A stretch of 64,000 bases of DNA from Vibrio sp. ED004 (GTDB taxonomy: Bacteria; Pseudomonadota; Gammaproteobacteria; Enterobacterales; Vibrionaceae), in the NCBI RefSeq assembly GCF_023206395.1, contig NZ_CP066150.1, positions 496,001 through 560,000 on the forward strand, written 5' to 3'. The position numbers and the translations under genes are program-made. A model generated the notes under the pieces. The model was not told the DNA's origin. It ran no database searches and was given only the letters and a program-made list of their open reading frames with translations. Positions 47,175 through 56,427 of this stretch are shown one piece after another (the first letter of the stretch is position 1; every line of letters starts with the position of its first letter).

Positions 47175-48643
47175 TATTCTATGACCTCAGCATCGTCTTC
47201 TTCTAGTTGTTCAAGCGTGAACGGGAACGTCAAAATATCATTGAGGCTGACGGTCGGTTTGGAACCCTTTAATCCTTTTCTATGCCATGGATAGATATCG
47301 AGCATGGTGCTAAGCGTTTGGAAGGTTTGCTCTGCGGCTTCGCCTTTTTCGGAAAGCATAAGGGCCACACGTTCAGAACTTAGCCTTGCGATGAAGTCAT
47401 TCTGGTTACATAAAGCATGAGCAATCTCAGTACAGACATCTAAGTAATCAGTATCGACATGATGGAACATGATAATGCTGTGGTTCGAGCGTTTAAGCTC
47501 TGTCTTGAACAGCACCAGTTTTTCCCACCAAAAGGTTTCAGAGACAACATAAGAGAGGTGCTTTTCAGGATCGTACTCGTGCTGACCACGAATACGGTTA
47601 ATCAGTTTTCGTGCTCTCTGTTCAAGCTGGCGCTTGGAGCTACGCGCTTTATCTAACCCAACACGTGTCGTTTGCTCTTTGAGCATTCCGGTAGAATATT
47701 TACGGTACTTTTTAAAGGCGACGAGTGCGGCTTGGAAATCTTGGTTTTCTTCCGCCACTAAGGATTGTTGGTAACAGATTTGGCTCAGTAATTCGCCATT
47801 ATCGAACTCGTTTGCGGATTGTTCCGCGAGCCTTAGTAACTCCGCCGCTTGTTCTGGTCTTTTTCTCAGGAGCTCCAATCGCGCTCGGCTGATGTATGAG
47901 TGCGCCTTCATCCAAACTAGGTTGTGTTCAACTGCTAGATTGTGCGCTTTGGCCGTGGCTCGCTCTGCATCATCTAAGCGTTCAAGGCCAAGTAGAGCAA
48001 GGCCTCTAAAATCCCACACCTCAGCATGCCAAGTGTTATCTTTATGGTCTTTTAATGCTTCTTCTGCACCGTCCAATACCGACAGCATTTCAACATAGTT
48101 GTTGAGCAGGTAGTAATCCCACGCGAGCAGTATTCTGGCTTTGCCCTCTAACCAACCAATGCGACTATTGTTAGCCACTTTGACGGCAAGCTGGTGGGTA
48201 GATCGTGCAAGTTTATATTCGTGGGTCATTCGCCAAATATTGCCAAGGCCAATGAGGCATTCAATTTGAATTTCGACTTCATCAACCAACGCGGACTGCT
48301 CTAGGGCATTGATCCAGAACTGTTGGGCGGAGTAATACTTGGCTTGTCCCCAAAACTGGAGCGCGTGTAAATGGAGGATTTCAGGGAGAAAAAGGTCGGT
48401 ATCTAATCGGTTTTGGCGCTTGTAGGCTTCCTTGATGTACTTTAAACCTTTTTGGTAATCCATCAGGTTCCAGCTACACTTTGCCATTAACATCAATGAC
48501 TGTATAGCACCCTCTTCAAACAGAATTTGCTCTGATCGGACTAGGCATTGCTGCGCAATCTCTAGGATCACCGATGGCTCAGAGTCGACACGAGTTTTGA
48601 GTTTTTCTAATTCGGTTTCAAGAAGGTACTGATTTTTGTCCAA
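47174..48643 (-). CDS. TPR protein with a decayed GGDEF-like domain
   Basis: 489 aa. TPR-like helical repeats cover residues 10-330, in the same arrangement as the downstream cyclase. The C-terminal part (about 365-470: HSIIMFHHVDTDYLDVCTE then FIARLSSERVALML) follows the GGDEF fold, but the GGEEF loop is SSERV (422-426), so it cannot make cyclic-di-GMP. Coupled to the active cyclase by a 1-nt overlap. Probably an ancient tandem duplicate that now partners or regulates the cyclase. Confidence 0.75.
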   Translation of the reverse strand: MDKNQYLLETELEKLKTRVDSEPSVILEIAQQCLVRSEQILFEEGAIQSLMLMAKCSWNLMDYQKGLKYIKEAYKRQNRLDTDLFLPEILHLHALQFWGQAKYYSAQQFWINALEQSALVDEVEIQIECLIGLGNIWRMTHEYKLARSTHQLAVKVANNSRIGWLEGKARILLAWDYYLLNNYVEMLSVLDGAEEALKDHKDNTWHAEVWDFRGLALLGLERLDDAERATAKAHNLAVEHNLVWMKAHSYISRARLELLRKRPEQAAELLRLAEQSANEFDNGELLSQICYQQSLVAEENQDFQAALVAFKKYRKYSTGMLKEQTTRVGLDKARSSKRQLEQRARKLINRIRGQHEYDPEKHLSYVVSETFWWEKLVLFKTELKRSNHSIIMFHHVDTDYLDVCTEIAHALCNQNDFIARLSSERVALMLSEKGEAAEQTFQTLSTMLDIYPWHRKGLKGSKPTVSLNDILTFPFTLEQLEEDDAEVIE

Positions 48644-48829
48644 GACTTAGATCCATGATTATCGAACATATTGATAACACAATCATTATAAGAGTGTAAT
48701 TTGAGATAAGCACCAATTATCTTTCTTAGAGCGTCAAAGGAACATCGATCTTTTCTAATTATGGGTGTTACCTCATGTTGTCGCTTTAAAATCAATGAGT
48801 TCCCGAATAATTACCTAGAGACTTTGTTG

Positions 48830-50377
48830 CTATGAAAGTAGTTGCTTTAGAGTTAATGGTCGCTCTGCTACGTCTAAGCGTTGTGCTGCCGTGAGCCCTT
48901 GCTTATCTTGGTAGCACAGATTGTGCCAAGCTCTAAATATGTCGAGCAATGGAAGAATGCCTCCAGGACGAAGCTTACGTCTGGGCTCATTAATAAAACT
49001 ATCAAATAACAGCTGAAAGCGTTGTTGATAGAACTTAGTTTGTTGAATTGAGGCCGTGTTAAGCCACTGTTTTGGTTCCGGATTGTTACCTGTTAGGTAG
49101 CAGATGCCTTTCTGGTTATCACCTTGATTCGCAATAGCCCAACGATCTCGCCACCAACTCATGTGAACGATGTCGATTTTTTCAAAACTTTGATCGTCTT
49201 GCCAGCCCGAATCTTCTTCTACATACATAAGGTCAATATTTTGACTCTGAATGCGCGGTAAACATACGCTTAAAGCGGCAGATCTTAGTAATGGATCTTG
49301 TGGCATATAGATGGTGACATGCTTGTCTTCGTTACACATATCCAACACATGTAGAAAGTGAGCATAAGAGGTATATGGCGGTCGAATTAATGCGCCTTTT
49401 GAAGGATAGTTAAATGTGGTGAGGTTACCCATAGGGTCCTCAACGTTACCTCTCGCAAGAATCACTTGGTACTGCTGTTCAATGCGCTCTTTTAGTTTGT
49501 CAGAGGGTTGAGGCAGTTCGAGATTCGCTTCTGAAGAGTGGTCTTTGGATACAAAGCGAGCCACATCATCATAAGGGTTGTGGTCAACGTTCCCCGATGG
49601 TTCTTCATTTTGAGAGTAGTTAACGTGTTGGCAAAGGATATAGCCAGAATGCGCTTCGCCCGTCGCTATCCAGACAACACCGTTATTACTTTGTGGTTGC
49701 AGACGCTGGTAGTGAGATGCGAATTCGTAATCTTTAGCATGGTTAACCCATCGTGCATCGATCATCGCTAATTTACGACGACAACGGCTCGCGATATGGT
49801 CAACATGATCATAGAAAGTCTTTGGGTTGATCTCTAATTTTCGGCAGATTTCACGTACGGAATAGCCCATGAACAGTAAGCCCATGAGGTTCTCTTGAAA
49901 TTGGAGTTTTTTATTGGATCCAGACCATTTATCAACGAAGGTTGATTGGCAGTCTTTGCATCGATAACGCTGCCTGTCGCCACTGTAGCCGAAGGCATGA
50001 TAAAGATGTTTATGGGTATGAACCGATAAGCCGAAGTTATCGCAATCATCATTACGACAAGCGGGGAGCCCGTCGCTGTGAAGTTGTCTTAGGCGATGAA
50101 GTTCGCTTAACACTTCACGATTGTTAAGTAAGGGGGGGAAAGCTCCACATTCACGACAAACCATCGCTGGACGCTTAGGGTTCGCGTGTTGCAAAACATA
50201 CCGTTTTGCATCGCTCAAGCCAAAGTTGTCACACGCCAATGTTTTACAAAAGTTGAGTTGCAAACCATCCGCATCTTTTGGCAGCTTGTCGTTAGACACG
50301 ATCTCCCCCTCGGGATTATTTGAGCAGCCAAGCGAGCCTGGCTGCGGGGTAACGCTTTTCAATGTATCTTTTATCAA
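48830..50377 (-). CDS. Transposase-like zinc-ribbon/HTH protein
   Basis: 515 aa. Zinc-binding Cys sets: CKTLACDNFGLS, CRECGAFPP, CRNDDCDNFGLS and YRCKDCQSTF, then an HTH (about 165-205: YSVREICRKLEINPKTFYDHV). These resemble InsA/IS1-type transposase zinc ribbons. The region from about 230 (VVWIATGEAHSGYILCQHV) looks like the start of an RNase H-like core, but an intact DDE set is not evident and no terminal inverted repeats are seen. It begins only 5 bp after deoD in the same direction. Probably a domesticated, DNA-binding relative of transposases; function unknown. Confidence 0.65.
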   Translation of the reverse strand: MIKDTLKSVTPQPGSLGCSNNPEGEIVSNDKLPKDADGLQLNFCKTLACDNFGLSDAKRYVLQHANPKRPAMVCRECGAFPPLLNNREVLSELHRLRQLHSDGLPACRNDDCDNFGLSVHTHKHLYHAFGYSGDRQRYRCKDCQSTFVDKWSGSNKKLQFQENLMGLLFMGYSVREICRKLEINPKTFYDHVDHIASRCRRKLAMIDARWVNHAKDYEFASHYQRLQPQSNNGVVWIATGEAHSGYILCQHVNYSQNEEPSGNVDHNPYDDVARFVSKDHSSEANLELPQPSDKLKERIEQQYQVILARGNVEDPMGNLTTFNYPSKGALIRPPYTSYAHFLHVLDMCNEDKHVTIYMPQDPLLRSAALSVCLPRIQSQNIDLMYVEEDSGWQDDQSFEKIDIVHMSWWRDRWAIANQGDNQKGICYLTGNNPEPKQWLNTASIQQTKFYQQRFQLLFDSFINEPRRKLRPGGILPLLDIFRAWHNLCYQDKQGLTAAQRLDVAERPLTLKQLLS

Positions 50378-50381
50378 ACTA

Positions 50382-51092
50382 TTAGATGTTGATTGCTGTC
50401 TCTAGAGCAACTTTCATCATGTCGTTGAAAGACTTTTGACGCTCTTCAGAACTTAGCTTTTCACCACGGATGATGTGGTCAGATACTGTTAAGATAGTTA
50501 GCGCTTTTGCACCAAGGTCAGCAGCAACACCGTAGATACCAGCCGCTTCCATATCAACACCCAGGATGCCTAGTTTTTCCATTTTTTCGAAAAGGTCAGC
50601 TTCTGGAGTGTAGAAAAGGTCTGCAGAGAATACGTTACCAACTTTAACTGGCACTTCTTGTGCACGTGCTTGGTTTACTGCTTCTTCTAGAAGACCGAAA
50701 TCAGCGATAGCAGCGAAGTCGTGGTTGTTGAAACGAATACGGTTTACTTTTGAGTCAGTAGAAGCACCCATACCGATAACAACGTCCATCAGTTTAACGT
50801 CGTCACGCACTGCGCCACAGCTACCTACACGAATAACGTTTTTCACGCCGAACTCAGCGATTAGCTCGTGTACGTAGATGCAGCATGATGGGATACCCAT
50901 ACCGTGGCCCATTACAGAAACTTTCTTACCTTTGTAAGTGCCTGTGTAACCAAACATGTTGCGAACGTCACAAACTTGCTTCACGTCATCAAGGAATGTT
51001 TCTGCAATGTATTTTGCGCGAAGCGGGTCGCCCGGCATAAGTACTGTTTCTGCGAAATCACCAGCTTGAGCATTAATATGAGGTGTAGCCAT
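50382..51092 (-). CDS. deoD: Purine nucleoside phosphorylase, DeoD type
   Basis: 236 aa, the usual length. Hexameric PNP motifs: phosphate-binding [13 protein letters not shown] (about 19-31), GSCGAV (about 91-96), [12 protein letters not shown] (about 178-189) and catalytic Asp in VSDHI (about 204). It splits purine nucleosides to base and ribose-1-phosphate. It is not in a deoCAB context here, so probably a second copy. Followed at 5 bp by the zinc-ribbon gene. A good GGAG lies before the ATG. Confidence 0.95.
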   Translation of the reverse strand: MATPHINAQAGDFAETVLMPGDPLRAKYIAETFLDDVKQVCDVRNMFGYTGTYKGKKVSVMGHGMGIPSCCIYVHELIAEFGVKNVIRVGSCGAVRDDVKLMDVVIGMGASTDSKVNRIRFNNHDFAAIADFGLLEEAVNQARAQEVPVKVGNVFSADLFYTPEADLFEKMEKLGILGVDMEAAGIYGVAADLGAKALTILTVSDHIIRGEKLSSEERQKSFNDMMKVALETAINI

Positions 51093-51208
51093 GGTCGTTC
51101 TCCAAAGTTTAAACAGTAATTGTAGGAACAGGATTTAATCAATTACCGATTCTGTTGAATTGAATTCGTTTTGTTGCGGCAATATTAGCGAGTTAGAACG
51201 TAACTCCA

Positions 51209-51224
51209 TGAGACTTTAGTCACA
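51209..51224. promoter_or_regulatory. CRP-like site in the deoD/Ldt divergent region
   Basis: TGAGACTTTAGTCACA matches TGTGAn6TCACA at 9 of 10 bases. A minus-strand TATAAT at 51238-51243 is a likely deoD -10 box; the site would be just downstream of that start. The rest of 51093-51438 shows nothing else I can support. Confidence 0.4.
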
Positions 51225-51438
51225 AAACAGGTCTGCCATTATAGTTTTATTAATATTGATAACTAAATCTGTTGAAAGCTTAAAGGCAATCGATTTTGTT
51301 TGGTAAGATCGTTGTATATAAAGAGAAGAACGCGCTGATTAGCTCAAAACAGGTTGGCTTTTAGTTGTAACTAACCGTTGTAGAGACATTTGATCAGCGA
51401 TAATCTAAACTTTGATAAAAGACAAACCAAGGATTTGT

Positions 51439-52413
51439 ATGTCGTATTGCGCTAACTCGACGCCTTTGCCGTCAATAAAAACACGACTACACAGGCTTGC
51501 GTCGCTTGTTGTAAGAACTACTTTGCTTGCCAGTGGGATAGCTTCATCGTGGGTGTCTGCGGCGACCTTTGAGCTGCCTCCAGCGGAAAGTCGTATTGTG
51601 GGCAGAATACAACACCATGAAGTGGCGGCGGGTGAAACCTTGGCTATCATTGCCAAGCAGTACGATATTGGCTTTCTCTCTTTAATGGCGGCCAACAAAG
51701 GGGTCGATCCTTTTCTTCCAGCTGAAGGTTATGTGCTAAGTATTCCTAGCCGTTTCATTTTGCCTGACACCCCAAGAGAAGGGATTGTCATCAATCTTGC
51801 TGAATTAAGGTTGTACTATTTTGAACCCGAGAAAAACCAGGTGCATGTATTTCCTGTCGGCATCGGTCGAGTGGGCCGCGATACTCCCGAGATGATCACT
51901 AAGATAAGCCAAAAAAGACCAAATCCAACATGGACGCCACCAAATTCAATCCGCAAAGAGTATCTTGAAAAGGGTATTGAATTACCGAGAGTAGTTCCCT
52001 CAGGGCCGGAAAACCCATTGGGTGAGTTTGCTTTGAGGCTTGCTTATGGCGCAGGTGATTATTTAATACACGGCACCAATAAGGATTTCGGAATAGGTTT
52101 GCGAGTGAGTGCTGGCTGTATCCGAATGGAACCTAAAGATATTGAGTGGCTTTTTGAGCAAGTGAACCGTGGTGAACAGGTAACCATTATCAATGAGCCG
52201 ATCAAGGTGTCATTAGAACCAGATAGAAGCGTGTTTGTTGAAGCGCACGAACCATTAACCCGAAGTGATGGTTCAAAGAAATCATTACAGATTCCGTTGG
52301 AATTAAAATGGTGGCTTGAAGAGGCAGAACTGCCTAATTCAAAAGCGAAAGCGGTTATTTTTGCTCAAAATGGTGTACCTGTAGAAATTGCACCACCGAT
52401 TATTGAGTTCTAA
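51439..52413 (+). CDS. L,D-transpeptidase with LysM domain
   Basis: 324 aa from ATG 51439 with AAGGA 5 nt upstream. Signal peptide (about 1-36, ending VSAA), LysM-like domain (about 53-100, HHEVAAGETLAIIAKQYDIGFLSL), then the YkuD catalytic domain with H in IHGTN and C227 in SAGCIRM. The ErfK/YbiS/YcfS group links Braun lipoprotein to, or cross-links, peptidoglycan. It faces a gene for a Braun-type lipoprotein, its likely substrate. Confidence 0.92.
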   Translation: MSYCANSTPLPSIKTRLHRLASLVVRTTLLASGIASSWVSAATFELPPAESRIVGRIQHHEVAAGETLAIIAKQYDIGFLSLMAANKGVDPFLPAEGYVLSIPSRFILPDTPREGIVINLAELRLYYFEPEKNQVHVFPVGIGRVGRDTPEMITKISQKRPNPTWTPPNSIRKEYLEKGIELPRVVPSGPENPLGEFALRLAYGAGDYLIHGTNKDFGIGLRVSAGCIRMEPKDIEWLFEQVNRGEQVTIINEPIKVSLEPDRSVFVEAHEPLTRSDGSKKSLQIPLELKWWLEEAELPNSKAKAVIFAQNGVPVEIAPPIIEF

Positions 52414-52420
52414 TTCGATT

Positions 52421-52446
52421 GCCTCTTCTACAATAGGGGCGTTTTT
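52421..52446 (+). terminator. Terminator after the L,D-transpeptidase
   Basis: 5-bp stem GCCTC/GGGGC (one wobble), 10-nt loop, then GTTTTT. Confidence 0.55.
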
Positions 52447-52493
52447 CTCTTCTTTACTAGAATTAATGCCTTCTACTCGAATTAGTATCGCCC

Positions 52494-52527
52494 AAAAAAA
52501 GCACCACATCCTTTAAGAAGTGGTGCT
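52494..52527 (-). terminator. Terminator after lpp
   Basis: Minus strand: 8-bp stem AGCACCAC/GTGGTGCT, loop about 12 nt that can pair further, followed by seven T. Confidence 0.9.
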
Positions 52528-52588
52528 GTCTATATACTGCTTTTTGCGACTTATTTAATCTAAAGCTTAATCGCGATTAGATATCAAA

Positions 52589-52855
52589 CTACTTAGTGTA
52601 AGACTCAGCGATGTTGTCGATACGTTCGTTAGCACGATCCGCTTCTTCTTTCGCTGCCATAGCGGCTGCTTCTGCTTCTTGAGCCTTCATTTCTGCGGCT
52701 GCTTTGTCACTCTTAAGAGCTTCTACTTCGCTACTTAACTCAGCAACTTGATTAGTTAGTTGATCCATTTCTGATACTGCAGCTTCTTCTGGCTCTGAAG
52801 AACAACCGGCTAGAATGAAAACTGAGGCTGCAGCTGCGATTAACGTCTTATTCAT
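52589..52855 (-). CDS. lpp: Braun-type murein lipoprotein
   Basis: 88 aa from the ATG at 52855 with AAGGAG upstream; the upstream frame to 52921 is not needed. Lipobox LAGC with Cys18, then a heptad-repeat helix (MDQLTNQVAELSSEVEALKSDK, Ala/Glu-rich), ending in Lys, the residue that Lpp uses for its covalent link to peptidoglycan. The C-terminus is SYTK rather than the E. coli YRK. Forms a trimeric coiled coil joining outer membrane and wall. Confidence 0.88.
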   Translation of the reverse strand: MNKTLIAAAASVFILAGCSSEPEEAAVSEMDQLTNQVAELSSEVEALKSDKAAAEMKAQEAEAAAMAAKEEADRANERIDNIAESYTK

Positions 52856-53215
52856 AAGAACTCCTTGCTTATTTATCATCAAAAGATGCGCTATACATTC
52901 TTTATCATATAGTCGCTTCATTAATGATTGTAGCGACTAATTTTTTAACTGCAAAAACAATAACTAAAGAAATTGCTAAATTTTTGAGGGAATTAGCTAA
53001 GCATCACGTTCTGTCTCACTTATGAGATGAAGAATTTAGATACAACTTTGATGTGTTTTTGGAGGGGCATCCTTTTACTAGCAATGCATACGATGTTCTA
53101 GCTAAAGATAGATTAAGGGATAAATTTACTGTGATCTATATCCTATAAAGTACTTTCGCGGTATCATGTCACGTTAAATTAATTTTATTCAATACCATCA
53201 TGACTGGAGAGTCCT

Positions 53216-54547
53216 TTGCACTTTAAAGATTTAGGCTTAGATAACCGCTTACTGAAGAACTTAAAACATTACGACTTCAAGAAGGCGACAGAGATCCAAT
53301 CAAAAGCGATCCCTGTTGCTATTGCTGGTAAGGATCTATTGGCTTCATCAAAAACGGGATCAGGAAAAACATTGGCGTTTGTGTTGCCAATGATACATAA
53401 GGCATTAAAAACAAAAGCGTTTTCTGCTAAAGATCCTCGTGGTGTAATTTTGGCTCCTACTCGTGAGCTAGCGAAGCAGGTTTACGGCGAATTACGTAGC
53501 ATGCTTGGCGGTCTGTCTTACGAAGCGACACTTATCTTGGGTGGTGAAAACTTTAACGACCAAGTTAAAGCTCTACGTAAGTACCCTCGTTTTATTGTTG
53601 CGACTCCAGGCCGTCTTGCCGATCACCTTGAACATCGCTCACTGTTTTTAGATGGTGTTGAAACGCTAATCCTTGATGAAGCTGACCGTATGCTGGATTT
53701 AGGTTTCGCACCTGAATTGCGTCGCATTGCGAATGCAGCTAAGCACCGTCGTCGTCAGACACTAATGTTCTCTGCAACGCTGGATCATGCTGAAGTGAAC
53801 GGTATTGCCAATGAAATGTTAGACGCACCTAAGCGTATCTCTGTGGGTGTTTCTAACGAGCAGCACCTTGATATCACTCAAAAATTCTACCTATGTGATC
53901 ACCTCGATCACAAAGAAGCGATTTTAGATCGTGTATTAGAAGAAGCTGAATACCGTCAGGTGATGATTTTCACTGCAACTCGTGCCGATACAGACCGTTT
54001 AACGGATAAGCTGAACGAGAAGAAACTTAAAGCGGTAGCACTGAGTGGCAACCTAAACCAAACGCAGCGTAATGCGATCATGAGTCAGTTCGAGCGTGCG
54101 GTTTACAAGATTTTGGTAACAACCGATGTTGCTTCACGTGGTATTGATATTCCAAACGTGAGCCACGTTATCAACTTTGATATGCCTAAGCATACGGAAG
54201 AGTACGTGCACCGTGTAGGTCGTACTGGCCGTGCGGGTAACAAAGGCGATGCGATTTCTTTGGTGGGTCCAAAAGACTGGGACAGCTTCAAGCGTGTTGA
54301 GCTTTACCTTCAACAAGATTTGACCTTCTCTGTACTTGAAGGCCTAAAAGGTAAGTTCAAAGGCATTAAGCCTCGTAAACCTGCGTTTGCTAAAGGCGGC
54401 CCTGCGAAGAAGAAAACCAGCACTCAAGCTAAGAAAACGCCGAAGAAACCAGTTAAGCGCGATAAGAGCTTCCACCAGAATGTGGCAGTAGGTGATACAG
54501 TATTTATCCCTAAGAAGAAAGTTGCGCCAAAAGTGGACGACGAGTAA
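53216..54547 (+). CDS. DEAD-box RNA helicase
   Basis: 443 aa from a TTG start with GGAGAG at good spacing. Motifs in order: Q motif (FKKATEIQSKAIP), I SKTGSGKT, Ia PTRELAKQ, II DEAD (154-157), III SAT, VI HRVGRTGRAG. The C-terminal 75 residues are Lys/Pro-rich (KGGPAKKKTSTQAKKTPKKP), a likely RNA-binding tail. Nearest to the RhlE/SrmB group; possible roles are ribosome assembly and cold adaptation. The exact orthologue is unclear. Confidence 0.92.
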   Translation: MHFKDLGLDNRLLKNLKHYDFKKATEIQSKAIPVAIAGKDLLASSKTGSGKTLAFVLPMIHKALKTKAFSAKDPRGVILAPTRELAKQVYGELRSMLGGLSYEATLILGGENFNDQVKALRKYPRFIVATPGRLADHLEHRSLFLDGVETLILDEADRMLDLGFAPELRRIANAAKHRRRQTLMFSATLDHAEVNGIANEMLDAPKRISVGVSNEQHLDITQKFYLCDHLDHKEAILDRVLEEAEYRQVMIFTATRADTDRLTDKLNEKKLKAVALSGNLNQTQRNAIMSQFERAVYKILVTTDVASRGIDIPNVSHVINFDMPKHTEEYVHRVGRTGRAGNKGDAISLVGPKDWDSFKRVELYLQQDLTFSVLEGLKGKFKGIKPRKPAFAKGGPAKKKTSTQAKKTPKKPVKRDKSFHQNVAVGDTVFIPKKKVAPKVDDE

Positions 54548-54593
54548 TCAACTTGCGTGACTTAAAAGCTTAGCTTTGAAAGGTTGATGCAAA

Positions 54594-54623
54594 TAAAAAA
54601 CCGCCGATGATGGCGGTTTTTTT
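54594..54623. terminator. Bidirectional terminator between helicase and phospholipase
   Basis: 5-bp GC stem CCGCC/GGCGG (extended by AA/TT), 6-nt loop, six A before and seven T after. Confidence 0.9.
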
Positions 54624-54700
54624 GTATCTGTACTTTGTGTAAGCCTTAGCTTGCGGTATTTACAGGTAGTATTTGATGATACTCGATGAGCTCTTCCTAG

Positions 54701-55951
54701 CTAGAAATTGAACGTCGAGAACGAATACGCCAAGATGTGGTCGGCAATGTATTTATGAGCAGCAGTCGTTGGGTGTGTCACGCCCCAGAATACATAACTG
54801 TCTGAACCATAGGTCGCGCAATCATTAGTTAAGCTGTGGCTTCGTAAATAGTCTGCAGCTGAGCTTCTATTGAGATCAAGACAGGCGTCACTCGCGTTTC
54901 GAAAGCCGTGTTGTCCTGGGTTATTGGTAATGCTGGCGAACAACGCACTTGCATCGAACAACACCACGTTTTTCCCTTGGCTCTGGTAATACTCGGCCTG
55001 CGCCTTGATGAATTGGTTGAACTCTAAGATCTTGCCACGAACTTTAATGATCTCTTGCTCCGTCGAGTATTTGAATTGCGGCGCTTTGGTCGCATCGGGC
55101 AATGTGAACAGCAAGATATTACTCGCACCAGATTCCGTTAATCGGATCAGAGCGCTGCCGAAATCAGCTTTAACATCGGCGACTTCTCGGTCGTAATTCA
55201 TAAAGTCATTGAGGCCAAACTCTAGAGTAAACAAAGAGTTTTCTGGGCGATAGTTTTTAGCGACTTTCATGTAGATTAGATAAGAGGTGACTTGATCATA
55301 GACGCCAGTCAGTGCGACGTATTGATTGGTACCTGCTGCGCCACCCACGGCCCAGTTATAAAGAGGAACGTCTTTCGCTTTTGCTAAGTACTCAGTCCAG
55401 ACTAAACCATTCGAAAAGTGCCCTAAAAACCATGAATTCGCATTGGGGAAAACCCATTGAGAGCCATTAAATAGGTTGCCAGTGTCAGAGAGGCTATCAC
55501 CAAAAGTGACAATGCGATTAATGGTACTGGCTTGAACCGCGTTATCGTTGGTCCAGATGGAGTGATTGTAAGAGAAGCGATTGTCTGCGGCAAAGTAGGT
55601 GATGTCTGCGACTTCATGTTGTATGTCGAGCGTCTGTTCACAACGTTGCTTGATTTCAGGTTGTGGAACATCGCTGTAGAACATATTTTTGAAGGAAACA
55701 GAAGACCACCAATATCCATTGATCGTGTAGTAATCACCATTCTCTTTCTTTGCCCACTTCCAGTCGGTGGCTGGGGAGTCATGAGACGCATCGGTTCGAT
55801 ACCAACATCTAACGTATGAATAGGTCTCTGAGCCTTGTGTACTCAGTACTTTTGCGGATGTCATCGATTCTAGTGTCGGTATTGAGTCTTCAGCGGCATA
55901 AGCGCCAAAAGGCATGGTTAACGCGAGTATTAAAGCCGTATTTTTCATCAT
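54701..55951 (-). CDS. plpA: Secreted SGNH phospholipase (thermolabile hemolysin/PlpA type)
   Basis: 416 aa with signal peptide MMKNTALILALTMPFGAYA. An N-terminal vibrio-specific domain (about 20-140) is followed by an SGNH hydrolase domain: block I FGDSLSDTGN with Ser153, block II GGAAGTNQ, block III GLNDF, and block V GVTHPT with His393. The position three before His, Asp390 in V. parahaemolyticus TLH, is Gly390 here (codon GGC). V. vulnificus PlpA shows the same change and uses a chloride ion in place of Asp, so this protein is probably an active PlpA-type phospholipase A2/lecithinase. Divergent from the lipase operon. Confidence 0.9.
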   Translation of the reverse strand: MMKNTALILALTMPFGAYAAEDSIPTLESMTSAKVLSTQGSETYSYVRCWYRTDASHDSPATDWKWAKKENGDYYTINGYWWSSVSFKNMFYSDVPQPEIKQRCEQTLDIQHEVADITYFAADNRFSYNHSIWTNDNAVQASTINRIVTFGDSLSDTGNLFNGSQWVFPNANSWFLGHFSNGLVWTEYLAKAKDVPLYNWAVGGAAGTNQYVALTGVYDQVTSYLIYMKVAKNYRPENSLFTLEFGLNDFMNYDREVADVKADFGSALIRLTESGASNILLFTLPDATKAPQFKYSTEQEIIKVRGKILEFNQFIKAQAEYYQSQGKNVVLFDASALFASITNNPGQHGFRNASDACLDLNRSSAADYLRSHSLTNDCATYGSDSYVFWGVTHPTTAAHKYIADHILAYSFSTFNF

Positions 55952-56427
55952 TGTGTTCTCTTTTTTATTTTGAGGTGAGCCAATGGAAACGTTGTTGCTT
56001 GTTGATAAGTGAATAACTAAATGACTGGTACGACCTATACATAAAATTAATAATTTACGTCAATACATTAAAACTATTGGAGTGTCATTACTGGCATAAA
56101 TATCAAATTTCCAACGGGTTTATGGTTGATAAATAACGGTTTAAAAGCTCGAACGTTTGCCATCGCGCTTTTGAATTTTGCGAATGTTAGGTTGATATTT
56201 TAGTTAGTTTATTGAAAGTGCGAGTTCATTTGATTGCTTTAAATATTAATTTAATCAATTAGTTAATATCTTGACTTCAGGTCTTAATCTGTTTGTGTCG
56301 ATGTTAATCACTACTGTTTAATTCCAGTTCAATCTCACAAATATTAAGTCGCTATTTTCTGTTTTATAAAATCATCAACTACGGTTCTTTTACTCATCAG
56401 AGGTCTAATCTGTTTAAGGAAAGAGCA
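55952..56427. other. Divergent control region between phospholipase and lipase
   Basis: 476 bp, very A+T-rich, without a credible gene. It must hold both promoters. AT-rich partly palindromic stretches (for example ATTAATTTAATCAATTAG near 56255) could bind LuxR/HapR-type regulators, but I cannot support a specific site. Confidence 0.45.

Noticed and set aside
48830..50377. Intact insertion sequence
   Set aside because: No terminal inverted repeats, target-site duplication or second transposase frame seen around the gene.
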